This document shows positions 1 to 9,206 of a stretch of 64,000 bases of DNA, in pieces. A program made the position numbers and the translations under genes. The stretch covers positions 1-64,000 of the forward strand of contig JANOMT010000002.1 of the NCBI GenBank assembly GCA_031420415.1. Direction: 5' to 3'. The stretch comes from JANYGA01 sp031420415 (GTDB lineage Bacteria; Vulcanimicrobiota; Vulcanimicrobiia; Vulcanimicrobiales; Vulcanimicrobiaceae). The number at the start of each line of letters is the position of its first letter. Position 1 is the first letter of the stretch. The notes below the pieces were generated by a model. That model did not search any database, was not told the DNA's origin, and saw only the letters and a program-made list of their open reading frames with translations.

Positions 1-1
1 G

Positions 2-139
2 CTCGCGATCGCCGGCCTGTTCTACGTGCTTCTCTCGGGAGTGCTGCTGGTGCTCGTGCGATTCTTCAAAGATTCCGACGCCTCGTTGCTCGGCGCCGTT
101 CTGCCGCCGAGAATCGTGCGCCGATTCGTCACGTCGTGA
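2..139 (+). CDS. C-terminal end of a membrane protein, possibly a polysaccharide flippase (5' truncated)
   Basis: Only the last 45 codons are in the window, ending in TGA at 137-139. The visible part opens with one hydrophobic helix (about residues 1-19 of the fragment, rich in Leu, Val and Gly). It is followed by a basic cytoplasmic-looking tail containing RFFKDSD and ending RRFVTS. A last transmembrane helix with a short basic tail is what a polysaccharide export or flippase-type protein would show. The double glycosyltransferase 31 bases downstream on the same strand supports a polysaccharide operon. The family cannot be proved from 45 residues; any polytopic membrane protein is possible. 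Confidence 0.5.
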   Translation, partial: LAIAGLFYVLLSGVLLVLVRFFKDSDASLLGAVLPPRIVRRFVTS

Positions 140-170
140 TCGCAAGCGCGCGCGCTTAAGCGGGAGCTAA

Positions 171-2393
171 ATGCCGATTCTTCTCAGCTCGGACTTTCCA
201 CCATCTAACGGCGGCATCCAGCGATACGTTCACCGCCTTGCCGAGCAGTTGGCGCTCGGGGGGCAGCCCGTGACCGTCGTAGCGCCGGCGCATCCGGGCG
301 ATGCGGCCTTCGATACGTCGTGTCCCTTTACGGTCGTCCGATATGCCGTTGGCGCGGGGCGTATCAAGGATTTGCGAGCGATGCGCGCGGCCTATCGTTG
401 CGCCGTCAGAGTATCGAGCGATCGCTGGACGATCGCCTCGTCGTGGTTTCCGACTGGGCTCGTCGCAGCTACTGCTGGTGGAACGCGGAAGCGGTCGCTC
501 GCGATCCTCGCGCACGGCACCGAAATCGCGCCGAATAGCAATCCACTCAGGCGATTTTTGTTACGCGCGGTCCTCGGCGCGGCAGACCGGGTCATCGCGA
601 ATAGCGCCTTCACGGCGGCGCTCGTTGCCGAAACGGGTTTCCGTAAACACGTCGACGTCGTGCCGTGCGGCGTCGATGTTGTTAACCGTCAACGCAATCC
701 AGCGGCCACGCCGACGATTCTCTCGGTAGGTCGGCTCGTCGAGCGCAAGGGCTTCGACCGATTGATCGAAGCCGTCGCCCAGCTCGCGGAATATTACCCG
801 GACCTCGTGCTCGAAATCGTCGGTACCGGCCCCTATCTCGCTGCGTTGCACGAGATTGCCGAGGCGAAGGACGTCGTGCAACGCATCCGCTTTCTGGGTG
901 CGCTCACCGACGACGAACTCACGGCAGCTTACGCGCGGGCGTGGTGTTTCGCGATGCCGGTCCGCCGTGTTCGAGATGACGTTGAAGGCTTCGGCATCGT
1001 CTATCTCGAGGCCGGCATGGCGGGCCTTGCGGCCGTCGGCGGCGTCGACTCCGGCGCATCGGATGCGATCGTCGACGGTGAAACGGGCATACTCGTCGAC
1101 GGAGGCGATACCGCGGCGATCGTCACTGCGATCGATAGCCTCTTGCGGGATCCGATTGCGGCCGAACGCATCGGTGCGGCGGCTCGCGAACGCGCGCTTG
1201 CGGAGTTCTCGTGGAGCGCCAATGCGGCGCGGATCCACGCGCTCTTGGAACTGCCGACTCTCCCACGCATCAAGGTCGCGTTTCTCGATCAGACGGGCGA
1301 TACGATCGGTGGAGCGCAAGAGAGTCTGCTGCTGCTGCTCAAGCATCTTTCGAGCAGCATCGATGCGACGGTGTTTTTTTTCAACGATGGGATCCTCGCG
1401 CAGCGCGTTCGCGATCTCGGCTTGAACGTCCGGATCGTTCGCATGCCCGCCACCGTCACGCAGTCGACGCGGGAGCGGCCGAACCCGCGGGCCATACTCG
1501 ACATGATTCCGGTCGTCTGGAGACTCTCACGCGAGCTCGCACCGTTCGATGTCGTGCACATTAACACAATCAAAGCGCACGTGGTCGGGCTCGTGTCGGC
1601 CAGGCTCGCAAACGTGCCGAGCGTCGTCCACCTTCGCGATATCCTCGAAGGTCGATCGCGCGTGCTGATGCAGACGGCATATCGCGCGGCAAGGCGACGA
1701 ATCGCGATCTCGCAAGCGGTCTCGCGCGCGTATGCGGTCGAGCCGACAGCTGTCGTTATGAACCCGCTCGATCTCACGCTCTACGAGCACCTTCCGACAC
1801 GCAAAGAGGCTCGCGCAGCGCTCGGCGTTCCCGAGGATCGGCCGCTCGTTGCAATCATCGGGCGTATCAATCGCTGGAAGGGGCACGATCGATTTCTCGA
1901 GATCGCGGCGATGGTCGCCGCATCGAGCCGCGCCCATTTCGCGATCATCGGCGAAGCGCGTTTTCGCGATCTCGATTTCGTCGGCGAACTCGAGCGAGCC
2001 GTCGTCCGGCTCGGCTTACAAGATCGCGTGTCCTTCGTGCCCTGGCAAACCGATCCGCTCCTCGCGTACGCGGCCATGGACGTCCATTGCAATTGCTCCG
2101 ATGCCGAGCCGTTCGGCCGGACGATCATCGAAGCTGCGGCCGCTGGAGTGCCGACGGTGTGTTTCGATACCGGCGGCGCCGCCGAGGCGATCGAGCGGGG
2201 CGTTACCGGGTTCGCCGTCCCGCATACTGATAGCGAAGCGTTCGCTCGCGCGATCCTAAGTTATCTCAACGATGCAGAACAGCTCACGAACGCACGTGCG
2301 GCAGCGCGGGCGTGGAGTCGACGGTTTAGCGTGGCGGCACACGTGCGTGAAGTTACGGCCGTGCTACGCGCTGCGGCGGGTGCGAAAAAATGA
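171..2393 (+). CDS. Tandem two-domain GT4 family glycosyltransferase
   Basis: A 740-residue protein containing two complete GT-B/GT4-type glycosyltransferases in one chain, about twice the usual 360-400 residues. Unit 1 (about 1-360) starts with the N-terminal strand and glycine loop (SSDFPPSNGGIQRYV) and has the acceptor-fold linker SVGRLVERKGFDRLI. It also has the C-terminal nucleotide-sugar motif EGFGIVYLEAG. Unit 2 (about 366-740) restarts with KVAFLDQTGDTIGGAQESL, repeats the linker as IIGRINRWKGHDRFL, and carries the canonical EPFGRTIIEA motif. Both units keep the E-x7-E signature, so both may be catalytic. Each would add a sugar from a nucleotide donor to a growing glycan on the cytoplasmic side. 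The ATG start is preceded by GGGAG. Acceptor and donor sugars are unknown. Confidence 0.88.
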   Translation: MPILLSSDFPPSNGGIQRYVHRLAEQLALGGQPVTVVAPAHPGDAAFDTSCPFTVVRYAVGAGRIKDLRAMRAAYRCAVRVSSDRWTIASSWFPTGLVAATAGGTRKRSLAILAHGTEIAPNSNPLRRFLLRAVLGAADRVIANSAFTAALVAETGFRKHVDVVPCGVDVVNRQRNPAATPTILSVGRLVERKGFDRLIEAVAQLAEYYPDLVLEIVGTGPYLAALHEIAEAKDVVQRIRFLGALTDDELTAAYARAWCFAMPVRRVRDDVEGFGIVYLEAGMAGLAAVGGVDSGASDAIVDGETGILVDGGDTAAIVTAIDSLLRDPIAAERIGAAARERALAEFSWSANAARIHALLELPTLPRIKVAFLDQTGDTIGGAQESLLLLLKHLSSSIDATVFFFNDGILAQRVRDLGLNVRIVRMPATVTQSTRERPNPRAILDMIPVVWRLSRELAPFDVVHINTIKAHVVGLVSARLANVPSVVHLRDILEGRSRVLMQTAYRAARRRIAISQAVSRAYAVEPTAVVMNPLDLTLYEHLPTRKEARAALGVPEDRPLVAIIGRINRWKGHDRFLEIAAMVAASSRAHFAIIGEARFRDLDFVGELERAVVRLGLQDRVSFVPWQTDPLLAYAAMDVHCNCSDAEPFGRTIIEAAAAGVPTVCFDTGGAAEAIERGVTGFAVPHTDSEAFARAILSYLNDAEQLTNARAAARAWSRRFSVAAHVREVTAVLRAAAGAKK

Positions 2394-2395
2394 GG

Positions 2396-2416
2396 CGCTC
2401 GAAATAATCCCGAGCG
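2396..2416 (+). terminator. Small stem-loop just after the glycosyltransferase
   Basis: A 6-bp inverted repeat, CGCTCG (2396-2401) and CGAGCG (2411-2416), encloses a 9-base A/T-rich loop. It starts three bases after the TGA of the glycosyltransferase. There is no long T-run after it (TAAGTCTTTCG), so it is at best a weak intrinsic terminator or a 3'-end stabiliser. Confidence 0.3.
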
Positions 2417-2815
2417 TAAGTCTTTCGAAGCAAAATAGAAGAAGATTGAAACTTTGTAATCTATACCGATCGCCTTTTCGAATCAATCGCACCCTCGCAC
2501 GATAGCGACCCGCGCGAAGCAGCACGCTGCGCCGGACACTCGTGCGATGAAATGGGCCATGCGATCTGAGTATCACTTAGCTGCTGAAAAAATCTTCTCG
2601 CGTTTTGTTTGGAAACGAGTATTGAAACCCTACGAGCTTCGTCCGTCCGGACGAAGGCGTTGGCGGCAGCGTAGCTCGCAATCTTCGACACGTCGCAGAC
2701 GCTCGCGATATCGTCGACGCTGGTTGACATATCGGCTTGCAGACCAGCATTCTCGGACCGCTTAAGGGTTCGGAACTGCTAAACGACGTTCGATACCCAC
2801 GGGGCCTTTTGTTAT
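2417..2815. other. Gene-free stretch with one perfect hairpin
   Basis: About 400 bases between two converging genes. No reading frame in it looks coding on either strand. The only structure seen is a perfect 8-bp hairpin, CTTCGTCC (2637-2644), loop GTCC, GGACGAAG (2649-2656). It has no adjacent T-run on either strand. The composition is more AT-rich and irregular than the flanking genes, as expected of decayed DNA. No specific gene remnant could be named. Confidence 0.5.
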
Positions 2816-4486
2816 CTACTTCATGTAAGTTTGGTACAAGGCGTATAACTCGTTTGGAGTGCACGAGCCGTCGGCTTCTTTCGTCAACGGAGCAACGGTC
2901 GTGAAATCGCCATCTGGCGGACCGTTATCTCCGATACAGCCCGAGGCTGTCGTAAAGCTTTCGACGGTTGGGTCCGCGAGAATCCTATTGAAGTATTTGG
3001 TTACATACATCAAGCGAACTCGACGGTCGAGGCCCGTAGGCGACTGAGAAGCGCTCCAACCATCTTCGTCGAAGATGACGATCGGTTTGAGAACGCCGTC
3101 AGTACCCACCGCACAAGAGGCGGCGATCAACGTGCAAGCATGATCCGCGACTGCTACATCCTGAACGCGCTTGTAGGCGTCCCATCGGCTCGCATCAGCC
3201 GGGTTCGTCGCTACGCCAGGATCGCCATTCTGGAAAGCAGGCCATCCATAATGGTGAACTGATGTTCTATCCCAGCACGGGAATTTGGTTTGACACCCAG
3301 TGACGTACAAGTTGTGGAAGTAGTCATAAATATTATGGCATCTCGATCCGCCGTCGCAGGCTTCCGGTCCGATGACGATGATGCTAGGGTCCTGCGCCTT
3401 GATCGCGACGTATGCTTGATGGAATAGTTCTGCGGCATTTCCGCTTACTCCATCCCGGCAATTCGTTACGATGGGGACGATTGGAGCGGTGGGGTCTGCG
3501 TGTTCTTGTTTACACCAAAATCCTTGACCCCATTCGTTGCCGAGAATCTCATGTTTAATCGGTGGGTGATTTCGAAACTTCGCAAAGGCGATTTCCAACT
3601 GTGTTCCGACCGATGCCAAATTCGCATAGTCGCTCGGATTATAGAAAGTGTCGTGGCCGCTGAACGGGTCAACGATGCGCGGAAGGGCGTATTGAATGAA
3701 ATCTGGTCGGACTTCTATTCCAGCATCTACGAACCAATCTCGCGTCAGCCAATGAGACCCGTAATACCAATTGGGCAGACTTCCTGGTTTGACGTTCATC
3801 ACCGTGGTATGGGTGAAATCGAGCGGCCCCGATGCACTAATCGCAGGCCCCCATATTGCGGAGGTTTGATCATCCGTACGCGCGTACGCTCCGGGGAGTT
3901 TCCCTAAAACGGCCAGCGCATCTCGACGATGTTGCGTATCGGTGGGGCTTGGGGCTGTTGTGCAGTTCGTTACACCGAAGACGCTCGTGAAACACGTCTT
4001 TATCTTTTGTGGACGATAATAGTCGGGATGTAGTAGGAATCCGAAAAATCCCGGCTTCGCATGACCAACGGGAGTTATAATCGGAACGGTCGCAGGCGTA
4101 CTTATTTTAACACTGTTATAACCAGCAGTTACATCGTATACGGTGCCTGGATCCATTCGGAAGAATAGGCCCCAACTGCCAGCCGTCCCACATTGGGGAG
4201 CGCCGACTTCGACTCCACCGCGCATGATACCATGGGGAGGTGCAGGACTAACGGTGATAGCAATTTGCGAAGTTGCATAACTTGTGTCGGTGCATAAAAA
4301 TAATTTGGGTGAGAAAGACTTGGTAACGGCGACAGGCTGAGTGATATCCAAATTGCTTCTATCATGGAATCCTTTGTACTCTATCACCCCTAAGATATGC
4401 GCGGGAACGATCGGAAGCGTACTAGAAGCTGCGCACCCCCCCATCAGTAAAAGCCCAGATAAAACGCTGAGTAATAATCGTCTCAC
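2816..4486 (-). CDS. Lipoprotein with a glycoside hydrolase clan-A-like domain
   Basis: Predicted 556-residue secreted lipoprotein. The GTG start at 4486 is chosen because GGGGGA lies 6-7 bases upstream and because it begins directly with a signal peptide (RRLLLSVLSGLLLMGGC). The lipobox cysteine is residue 18. An in-frame GTG at 4522 would add 12 residues. The C-terminal two thirds resemble a TIM-barrel glycoside hydrolase: EILGNEWGQGF (Glu near 318) sits where clan GH-A enzymes carry the acid/base NE(P) motif. VIFDEDGWS, near residue 490, sits where the nucleophile glutamate is expected. The divergent gene at 5003 has the same architecture, so the two look like paralogues. The likely role is trimming or sensing of an extracellular glycan. 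Substrate is unknown, and the NEW in place of NEP leaves activity uncertain. Base composition is more AT-rich than the window average. Confidence 0.7.
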   Translation of the reverse strand: MRRLLLSVLSGLLLMGGCAASSTLPIVPAHILGVIEYKGFHDRSNLDITQPVAVTKSFSPKLFLCTDTSYATSQIAITVSPAPPHGIMRGGVEVGAPQCGTAGSWGLFFRMDPGTVYDVTAGYNSVKISTPATVPIITPVGHAKPGFFGFLLHPDYYRPQKIKTCFTSVFGVTNCTTAPSPTDTQHRRDALAVLGKLPGAYARTDDQTSAIWGPAISASGPLDFTHTTVMNVKPGSLPNWYYGSHWLTRDWFVDAGIEVRPDFIQYALPRIVDPFSGHDTFYNPSDYANLASVGTQLEIAFAKFRNHPPIKHEILGNEWGQGFWCKQEHADPTAPIVPIVTNCRDGVSGNAAELFHQAYVAIKAQDPSIIVIGPEACDGGSRCHNIYDYFHNLYVTGCQTKFPCWDRTSVHHYGWPAFQNGDPGVATNPADASRWDAYKRVQDVAVADHACTLIAASCAVGTDGVLKPIVIFDEDGWSASQSPTGLDRRVRLMYVTKYFNRILADPTVESFTTASGCIGDNGPPDGDFTTVAPLTKEADGSCTPNELYALYQTYMK

Positions 4487-5002
4487 GTAAAATCCCCCAT
4501 TAGATTCTTCACCTATTAGCACGTCTTACCGACAGCGGCAGCAAAATTCGGAAGGGCGGTGCCTCTGACGAACCGGGTTTGTAAAATCTGTAAATTTACA
4601 CTCATCGGTTCGGACTGTTTTGTCTGGCAGTAGCAACGAAGTTTGGGGCTCACGTCGCTCCCTACGAGTTGTGTGAGGGATCAGGGTCCTATTGAATGTT
4701 TCCTACTGAGGCACTCAAATACGATGGCCGTCCCTTCATGGGTGACGGAAAGACACGGAGAGGACTGCTAAAAAATCGAACATCCGGAAGCTAGGTTCCT
4801 CTGCGGACTTTGGTGCGACGTTTCGTATTTGCAGGCGAAATGCGGCGAGCAGGTGGCTCCTTTGATCTTCGGGCGGCATATGATTCCGAAAACGGAAGTC
4901 TCGACAAGGCGTGAGACGGGCCACACGCGATGTAAAGTTCTCGTTCGCCGCGGCACGACCCCGATATAAGTAAGATCCGCTTCAGCTTGTTCGAGGTTTT
5001 TC
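4487..5002. other. Divergent intergenic region between the two hydrolase lipoproteins
   Basis: About 515 bases separating two divergently transcribed lipoprotein genes, so it must hold promoters for both. No gene, tRNA or known riboswitch fold was recognised. No convincing paired -35/-10 boxes could be fixed by eye. A GAGG sequence at about 4994 serves as ribosome-binding site for the plus-strand gene. Confidence 0.5.
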
Positions 5003-6700
5003 TTGCAAACCCGCATCCGTGCTCTTGTTTTTGCTTCTATGTTTCTCGTCGCGGGTTGTTCGGGCGGTACCGGTAGCACGAATGGTGTAGGCTCCTCCGT
5101 CCCGATCGTGGGGCAAATGCCACCATCGGCGATATCCGTGCCGACGTCGGTCGTGAAACCCAATGCGAGCGCTTCTCCGACAGCAACACTGAGCGTGTCA
5201 CCAACGGTAGCGCCGACCACGACGTCTGCGCCATCACCGCCATCACCGCCATCGACGACATCGCTCGTGCTCGCTACGAACGCAGCGCTTAAGTACGTTT
5301 TTAAACTACAAACAGACGTCATTGCGCCGTTCGTGCCGACGATGGAATACAGCGAGGCCATCCTCTTCACTTACTCCGTGGCAATCGATGACTCTGCATT
5401 CAGTAGCGGTTTGCAGATCACTCCCGCGACGGCGTTTCATGTCGATCGGCCCTTCGTCGACCAGGGCGGCCAGACAATACGCTACTCGATCCCCCCAAAT
5501 GGCAGTGTCGGGTTACGCTTGCGCTACGTTCCTGGCACGTCCTACCACATCGTCCAGCCCGCTTTTGGCGTCGATATCACGGTGAAAACGCCGCCTGTGT
5601 CGATTCCGGCTCCGGTCGCGATGAAGGTGGCGTCGCCGTATTATTACGGCTTCCTCGATCACCCGTGGGCTTTCTCTGGTTTCCTCGGTGGCCTCATCTA
5701 CGGTAGCCCCGGATTTTCGACGCTGACGGGGTCCGAACAGGCCGCCCTCGACGCAGCCCGATCTACCGTCCAGCAGATCGCACGAAGCGGGGCAGGCTAC
5801 ATCCGCATGGACTTCTGCGCGGACCAAGCCATCGGGCACCTCGCGCCGTACCCGACGCCGCATTGGGCGAACTACGACGCCATTCTCAATGCACTTGCAG
5901 CTATTAATGTGACCGTGTTGCCGGAGATTCAGCAGCATTGTGCGCCGCAGTACATGCACTACGATCCGTTCGGTGGCGGTAACCAAACGATGGATAATCC
6001 GACCGACTACGCGACGTGGGCAACCGCCGTTGCAACACACCTCATCGGTTTTCCAAAAGTTACGCGCGTCGAACTTTTCAACGAGCCGAACCTCGGCGGC
6101 GGTTGGGAGCCGGGCACTCCGGCGTACGCCTCGACGCAAGGCGACGGCGCCGCACCATTTATGCGAGCCGCATACGGTGCGATTAAAGCCGCGAATCCCA
6201 ATCTCATGGTGGTTGCCGGCGCGCTCGCGGCGGGCGGCCATCACGTCGACCCACGCACGTGGATTACGGGCGCGTACAATGCGGGATGTAGGCTCGGCGT
6301 GTGTTGGGACGAGATCTCGCAGCACAACTATCGCTGGACCGCTCCGGCTTCGGCGACGATCGTCAACTACAAGAACTACGACAATCGCTTCGATATCTAC
6401 AAGGATATCCAGAACATCGCAGTCGCACACGGCGATCCGGTGCCGAAGATGATGCTCACTGAATGGGGCTACTCGACGTGCCCCGATCCGGTGGTGTGCT
6501 ACGACCCGGCGGTCCAGGCTCTCTACCTCGCGCAGGGCCTTAACCTTGCCCTGGCTGACCCGACGATCGACGGCGTGACGTACGTCAACGTCTATAACGG
6601 CGGGCTCGACTTCTGGGCGAACACGGCGCTAGTAAATGACGACCGTTCTCTCAAGCCGAGCTTTGCGGTGTACCAGCAGTTCGCCATCGGCTCGCATTAG
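5003..6700 (+). CDS. Lipoprotein glycoside hydrolase, clan GH-A (GH5/GH39-like)
   Basis: A 565-residue protein starting at TTG. It has a signal peptide and lipobox (FLVAGC, Cys19), so it is probably anchored in a membrane facing the periplasm or outside. Residues about 20-90 are a Ser/Thr/Pro-rich linker. An N-terminal beta-rich part (about 90-200) precedes a TIM-barrel domain (about 210-560). The acid/base motif VELFNEPNLGGGW places Glu361, and the nucleophile motif MMLTEWGYS places Glu487. These two glutamates after strands 4 and 7 define clan GH-A. The NEPN form is common in GH39/GH5-like enzymes. It probably cleaves a beta-linked polysaccharide, perhaps the one made by the neighbouring transferases. 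The exact family and substrate cannot be read from sequence alone. Confidence 0.8.
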   Translation: MQTRIRALVFASMFLVAGCSGGTGSTNGVGSSVPIVGQMPPSAISVPTSVVKPNASASPTATLSVSPTVAPTTTSAPSPPSPPSTTSLVLATNAALKYVFKLQTDVIAPFVPTMEYSEAILFTYSVAIDDSAFSSGLQITPATAFHVDRPFVDQGGQTIRYSIPPNGSVGLRLRYVPGTSYHIVQPAFGVDITVKTPPVSIPAPVAMKVASPYYYGFLDHPWAFSGFLGGLIYGSPGFSTLTGSEQAALDAARSTVQQIARSGAGYIRMDFCADQAIGHLAPYPTPHWANYDAILNALAAINVTVLPEIQQHCAPQYMHYDPFGGGNQTMDNPTDYATWATAVATHLIGFPKVTRVELFNEPNLGGGWEPGTPAYASTQGDGAAPFMRAAYGAIKAANPNLMVVAGALAAGGHHVDPRTWITGAYNAGCRLGVCWDEISQHNYRWTAPASATIVNYKNYDNRFDIYKDIQNIAVAHGDPVPKMMLTEWGYSTCPDPVVCYDPAVQALYLAQGLNLALADPTIDGVTYVNVYNGGLDFWANTALVNDDRSLKPSFAVYQQFAIGSH

Positions 6701-6725
6701 CGTCGATCCGAGGGAATGCCTTTGC

Positions 6726-6760
6726 GGACGCGTCGTTCGTCGCTTCTCGGCGACGCGTCC
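6726..6760 (+). terminator. Stem-loop downstream of the hydrolase gene
   Basis: A perfect 10-bp inverted repeat, GGACGCGTCG (6726-6735) and CGACGCGTCC (6751-6760), with a 15-base loop. It lies 26 bases after the hydrolase stop codon. There is no T-run, so a Rho-independent terminator is only partly supported; 3'-end protection is an alternative. Confidence 0.45.
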
Positions 6761-7109
6761 ACACGTTAATCCAAAATAGCTGGGTTCCGACTCAGCGAAA
6801 ACATGAACGCTTTTATGACCAAATCCAGATTTAACGCATACGCAAACTTCGCAGTCGGCTCATACGGACTTAGAGCGGAGGCCTCGAAGCAGTCGCTCCA
6901 CGCAAGATGAGCGACTGCTTTATTTTTACGATGAGTGACTATATCGCGTCCGAAGAGTAGCTGAATAAAGTTGCGTTCGCCGTACTCGGCGACGGTGCAT
7001 TGCTTAATCTTGAAGTCCGCGAGCCGCCCCTCTTTGTCAACTTCAACTAAGGTCAGCGCGTAATGAGGACGTGAAAAAATCTCCCGTATAGCAACTACTT
7101 ACTCAATTT
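6761..7109. other. Gene-free stretch before the FkbM remnant
   Basis: About 350 bases with frequent stops in all frames and rather AT-rich patches. It may hold the eroded 5' end of the methyltransferase remnant that begins to be recognisable at about 7110. No protein similarity could be seen here by eye. Confidence 0.4.
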
Positions 7110-7581
7110 GTGATCCGGAGATTCAGGCAAAGGCGATTGCACTTTTTATTCAATGACGATTTATTCGTTGACGTGGGAGCGAACATCGGCTCCTCCAGCA
7201 TGATTGCGGCCCAGTGCTCGGGTCGTAGCTTTCGAGCCAACTCAAAGCGGTTGTGGATCGCTCACAAAAGTGCTCGGCTCAACGGCTTCGCGGCGCGGTC
7301 TAATCGCACTCGTTCGTGAACCTTGGAGCAGATACTTTGAGGGAAGACCATGATCGGGCGATACAAATCGATACGTTACGTGTTTGATCGACGAGATGCC
7401 ATCGGTCGAACGGCCGACGGCGATAAAGACCGAAGCCAGAGGTAGCCGACATCCAGGTACATGCTCGTTCTTTACGCACTATTTAAGCGACCGACTAACG
7501 TTGGCCGCCGAAGGGCCCCACGGCGGAATTGATATCCGCGATTGGCTCGACGCCCGGGATTATGAAGCGGTGATGGCTTAA
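7110..7581 (+). pseudogene. Decayed FkbM-family methyltransferase
   Basis: Two frames together give the outline of an FkbM-type SAM-dependent methyltransferase. The first piece (7110-7319) holds the SAM-binding motif I, LFVDVGANIGSSSMIAA, and a later ARLNGFAAR, similar to the family's LNG segment. A frame change near 7384 leads into LIDEMPSVERPTAIKTEARG, which matches the family's L(D)-x-x-RP-x-x-IK-x-D-x-EG block. The end, LTLAAEGPHGGIDIRDWL, matches the usual C-terminus. The middle is missing and the frames are broken, so it cannot make an active enzyme. FkbM enzymes O-methylate sugars or small molecules, which fits the glycan island. Exact borders are uncertain. Confidence 0.65.
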
Positions 7582-7729
7582 GAAGCCAACCTTATTGCTA
7601 TTCATCGCGACGAGAAATCGAAAACCTCAAAACGAATCGCGCAAACGCTTCGCTAATTCCTTCGACTCCCTCGAACGAAATGTCTTACGGTTTCAATGTA
7701 AATTCATTTTCGCGACTGCGCACTACGAA

Positions 7730-8806
7730 TCAAGCGGCGAGCGCGTCGCCCTTCGGCTTAGGAGCCATCGAACGCGGAAAAAATGTCGCCGCGAGTGCGC
7801 GGCTTGCATTCAGGAGCGGTACCTCAACGTACTGGTAGATTGCAACTCCACCAGCCACGACTGCAACGGGAACGCCGATGAAGAGGAGAGGGGAAAAGTG
7901 CCCGTGATGGGCCAGGGCCGTTGCCGCTCGCCCGGCAACCACGTAGAGCAGAAGATGCCAGAGATAGAGCGAGTATGACGCGTCTCCCAGATAACTGAAA
8001 GCCTTGGGAACGACGATCCCTCGTTTCTCAAGCGGAACGCTCCCATACAAGATGAGTGCCATCGGCAATCCGACGAGTAAGAAGCGTGTGTGAAAAAGCG
8101 AGACTTCAACATTGTGTGGCAGCGCGTACAGAAAGAGCGATGCGGTCACGGCGATCACGCCAACAACGATTGTGGGAACGGCGAATCGAATCGGGCGATT
8201 CAACACAAGGTAGCCCGCGACGACGCCGAGCAAAAATTCCAACACGATGTTGTTGAAGATCGTGCCGATCCAAGCATTCGTGTCGACATTCGTAACGACT
8301 TGAGCTCCAAGCACGAGCACGGTCCAAACCGCCATCACCGTTAGTGCGGTTTTGCGTGAAAAATTTAAGAGCGTCGCGAAAACGTAATAGAAGTACATCT
8401 CGAAGATCAGCGTCCATCCAACATAAAGAATTGGTTTCTCATCTGATGGAAAAAGTAGGAGTGACGGCAAAAGGTTCGAAATATTTGGTGCGTAGGTGTG
8501 AAATAGCTTCGGCGAGATAATGATGGCGGCGGCGATGACGAGCGTCACGAGCCAATATGGCGGAAATATCCGTACGATCCGGCGGATCAGAAACGCCCTA
8601 GATGCGTTCGGTTCGGCAAATTTGTTCCAGTTGACGGTAATCATGATGAAGCCGCTGATGACGAAGAAAAGGTCCACCCCCCAAGCCCCGATTGTGATTA
8701 GGGCTTCGGACCGAAAGCCATAGCGGTCGGCGAAGTCGTGAAAATGACAGCCAACGACGAGAATCGCGGCTAGAGCGCGCAACCCTTGGATATTTTTCAG
8801 TTCCAT
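7730..8806 (-). CDS. Acyltransferase 3 family membrane O-acyltransferase
   Basis: A 358-residue polytopic membrane protein of the acyltransferase-3 (OafA/YrhL-like) family. The N-terminus has the diagnostic NIQGLRALAAILVV followed by the conserved helix-1 histidine (GCHFHDF). Next comes GVDLFFVISGFIM, the second signature. About ten hydrophobic helices follow, and YSLYLWHLL is a typical C-terminal motif. Such enzymes transfer acetyl or other short acyl groups from the cytoplasm onto surface sugars. The ATG is preceded by AGGAG at good spacing. It stands alone on this strand between two gene-poor stretches, inside a polysaccharide island. The acyl group and the acceptor are unknown. Confidence 0.9.
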   Translation of the reverse strand: MELKNIQGLRALAAILVVGCHFHDFADRYGFRSEALITIGAWGVDLFFVISGFIMITVNWNKFAEPNASRAFLIRRIVRIFPPYWLVTLVIAAAIIISPKLFHTYAPNISNLLPSLLLFPSDEKPILYVGWTLIFEMYFYYVFATLLNFSRKTALTVMAVWTVLVLGAQVVTNVDTNAWIGTIFNNIVLEFLLGVVAGYLVLNRPIRFAVPTIVVGVIAVTASLFLYALPHNVEVSLFHTRFLLVGLPMALILYGSVPLEKRGIVVPKAFSYLGDASYSLYLWHLLLYVVAGRAATALAHHGHFSPLLFIGVPVAVVAGGVAIYQYVEVPLLNASRALAATFFPRSMAPKPKGDALAA

Positions 8807-9206
8807 TTTCTCTCCTAGGTCATCCTCGGAAACGAGGCCTAATGCGAGTGAACAAATGGGGGATAAATTTCGTAATGGTTAGACTCAGCTTGCTTCGCTG
8901 AGCGACGTTTGCGCGGTCGCGAACATCTTACCTGAGATGTCATCCATTACAGAAGGGCACATGCATGGCTTGGATTTATCCAAAAACGTATTTAAATTCT
9001 CGACTCAGTGACCTTTAAATTAAACTTCCGAAAACGTGCTACTCAAACGCGTCTTAGCGCTCAATTAAAAGAGCTTGTCGTCGTCAAAAAAAATTTAACG
9101 GAACGTATATATAAAATTCTGACTTGGCTTAGCGTTGCGAGGAAAGTCTTAAAACATGATGCCCTGAATAGTGAATTCTGACCGTAAATGTACCTCTCGC
9201 CTTGCG
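8807..9206. other. AT-rich gene-free stretch upstream of the acyltransferase
   Basis: About 400 bases, clearly richer in A/T than the surroundings (for example AAAAAAAATTTAA near 9090 and TATATATAAAA near 9106). It precedes the minus-strand acyltransferase and probably contains its promoter. No open frame or RNA gene was recognised. The composition break suggests a junction from past insertion or deletion. Confidence 0.45.
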
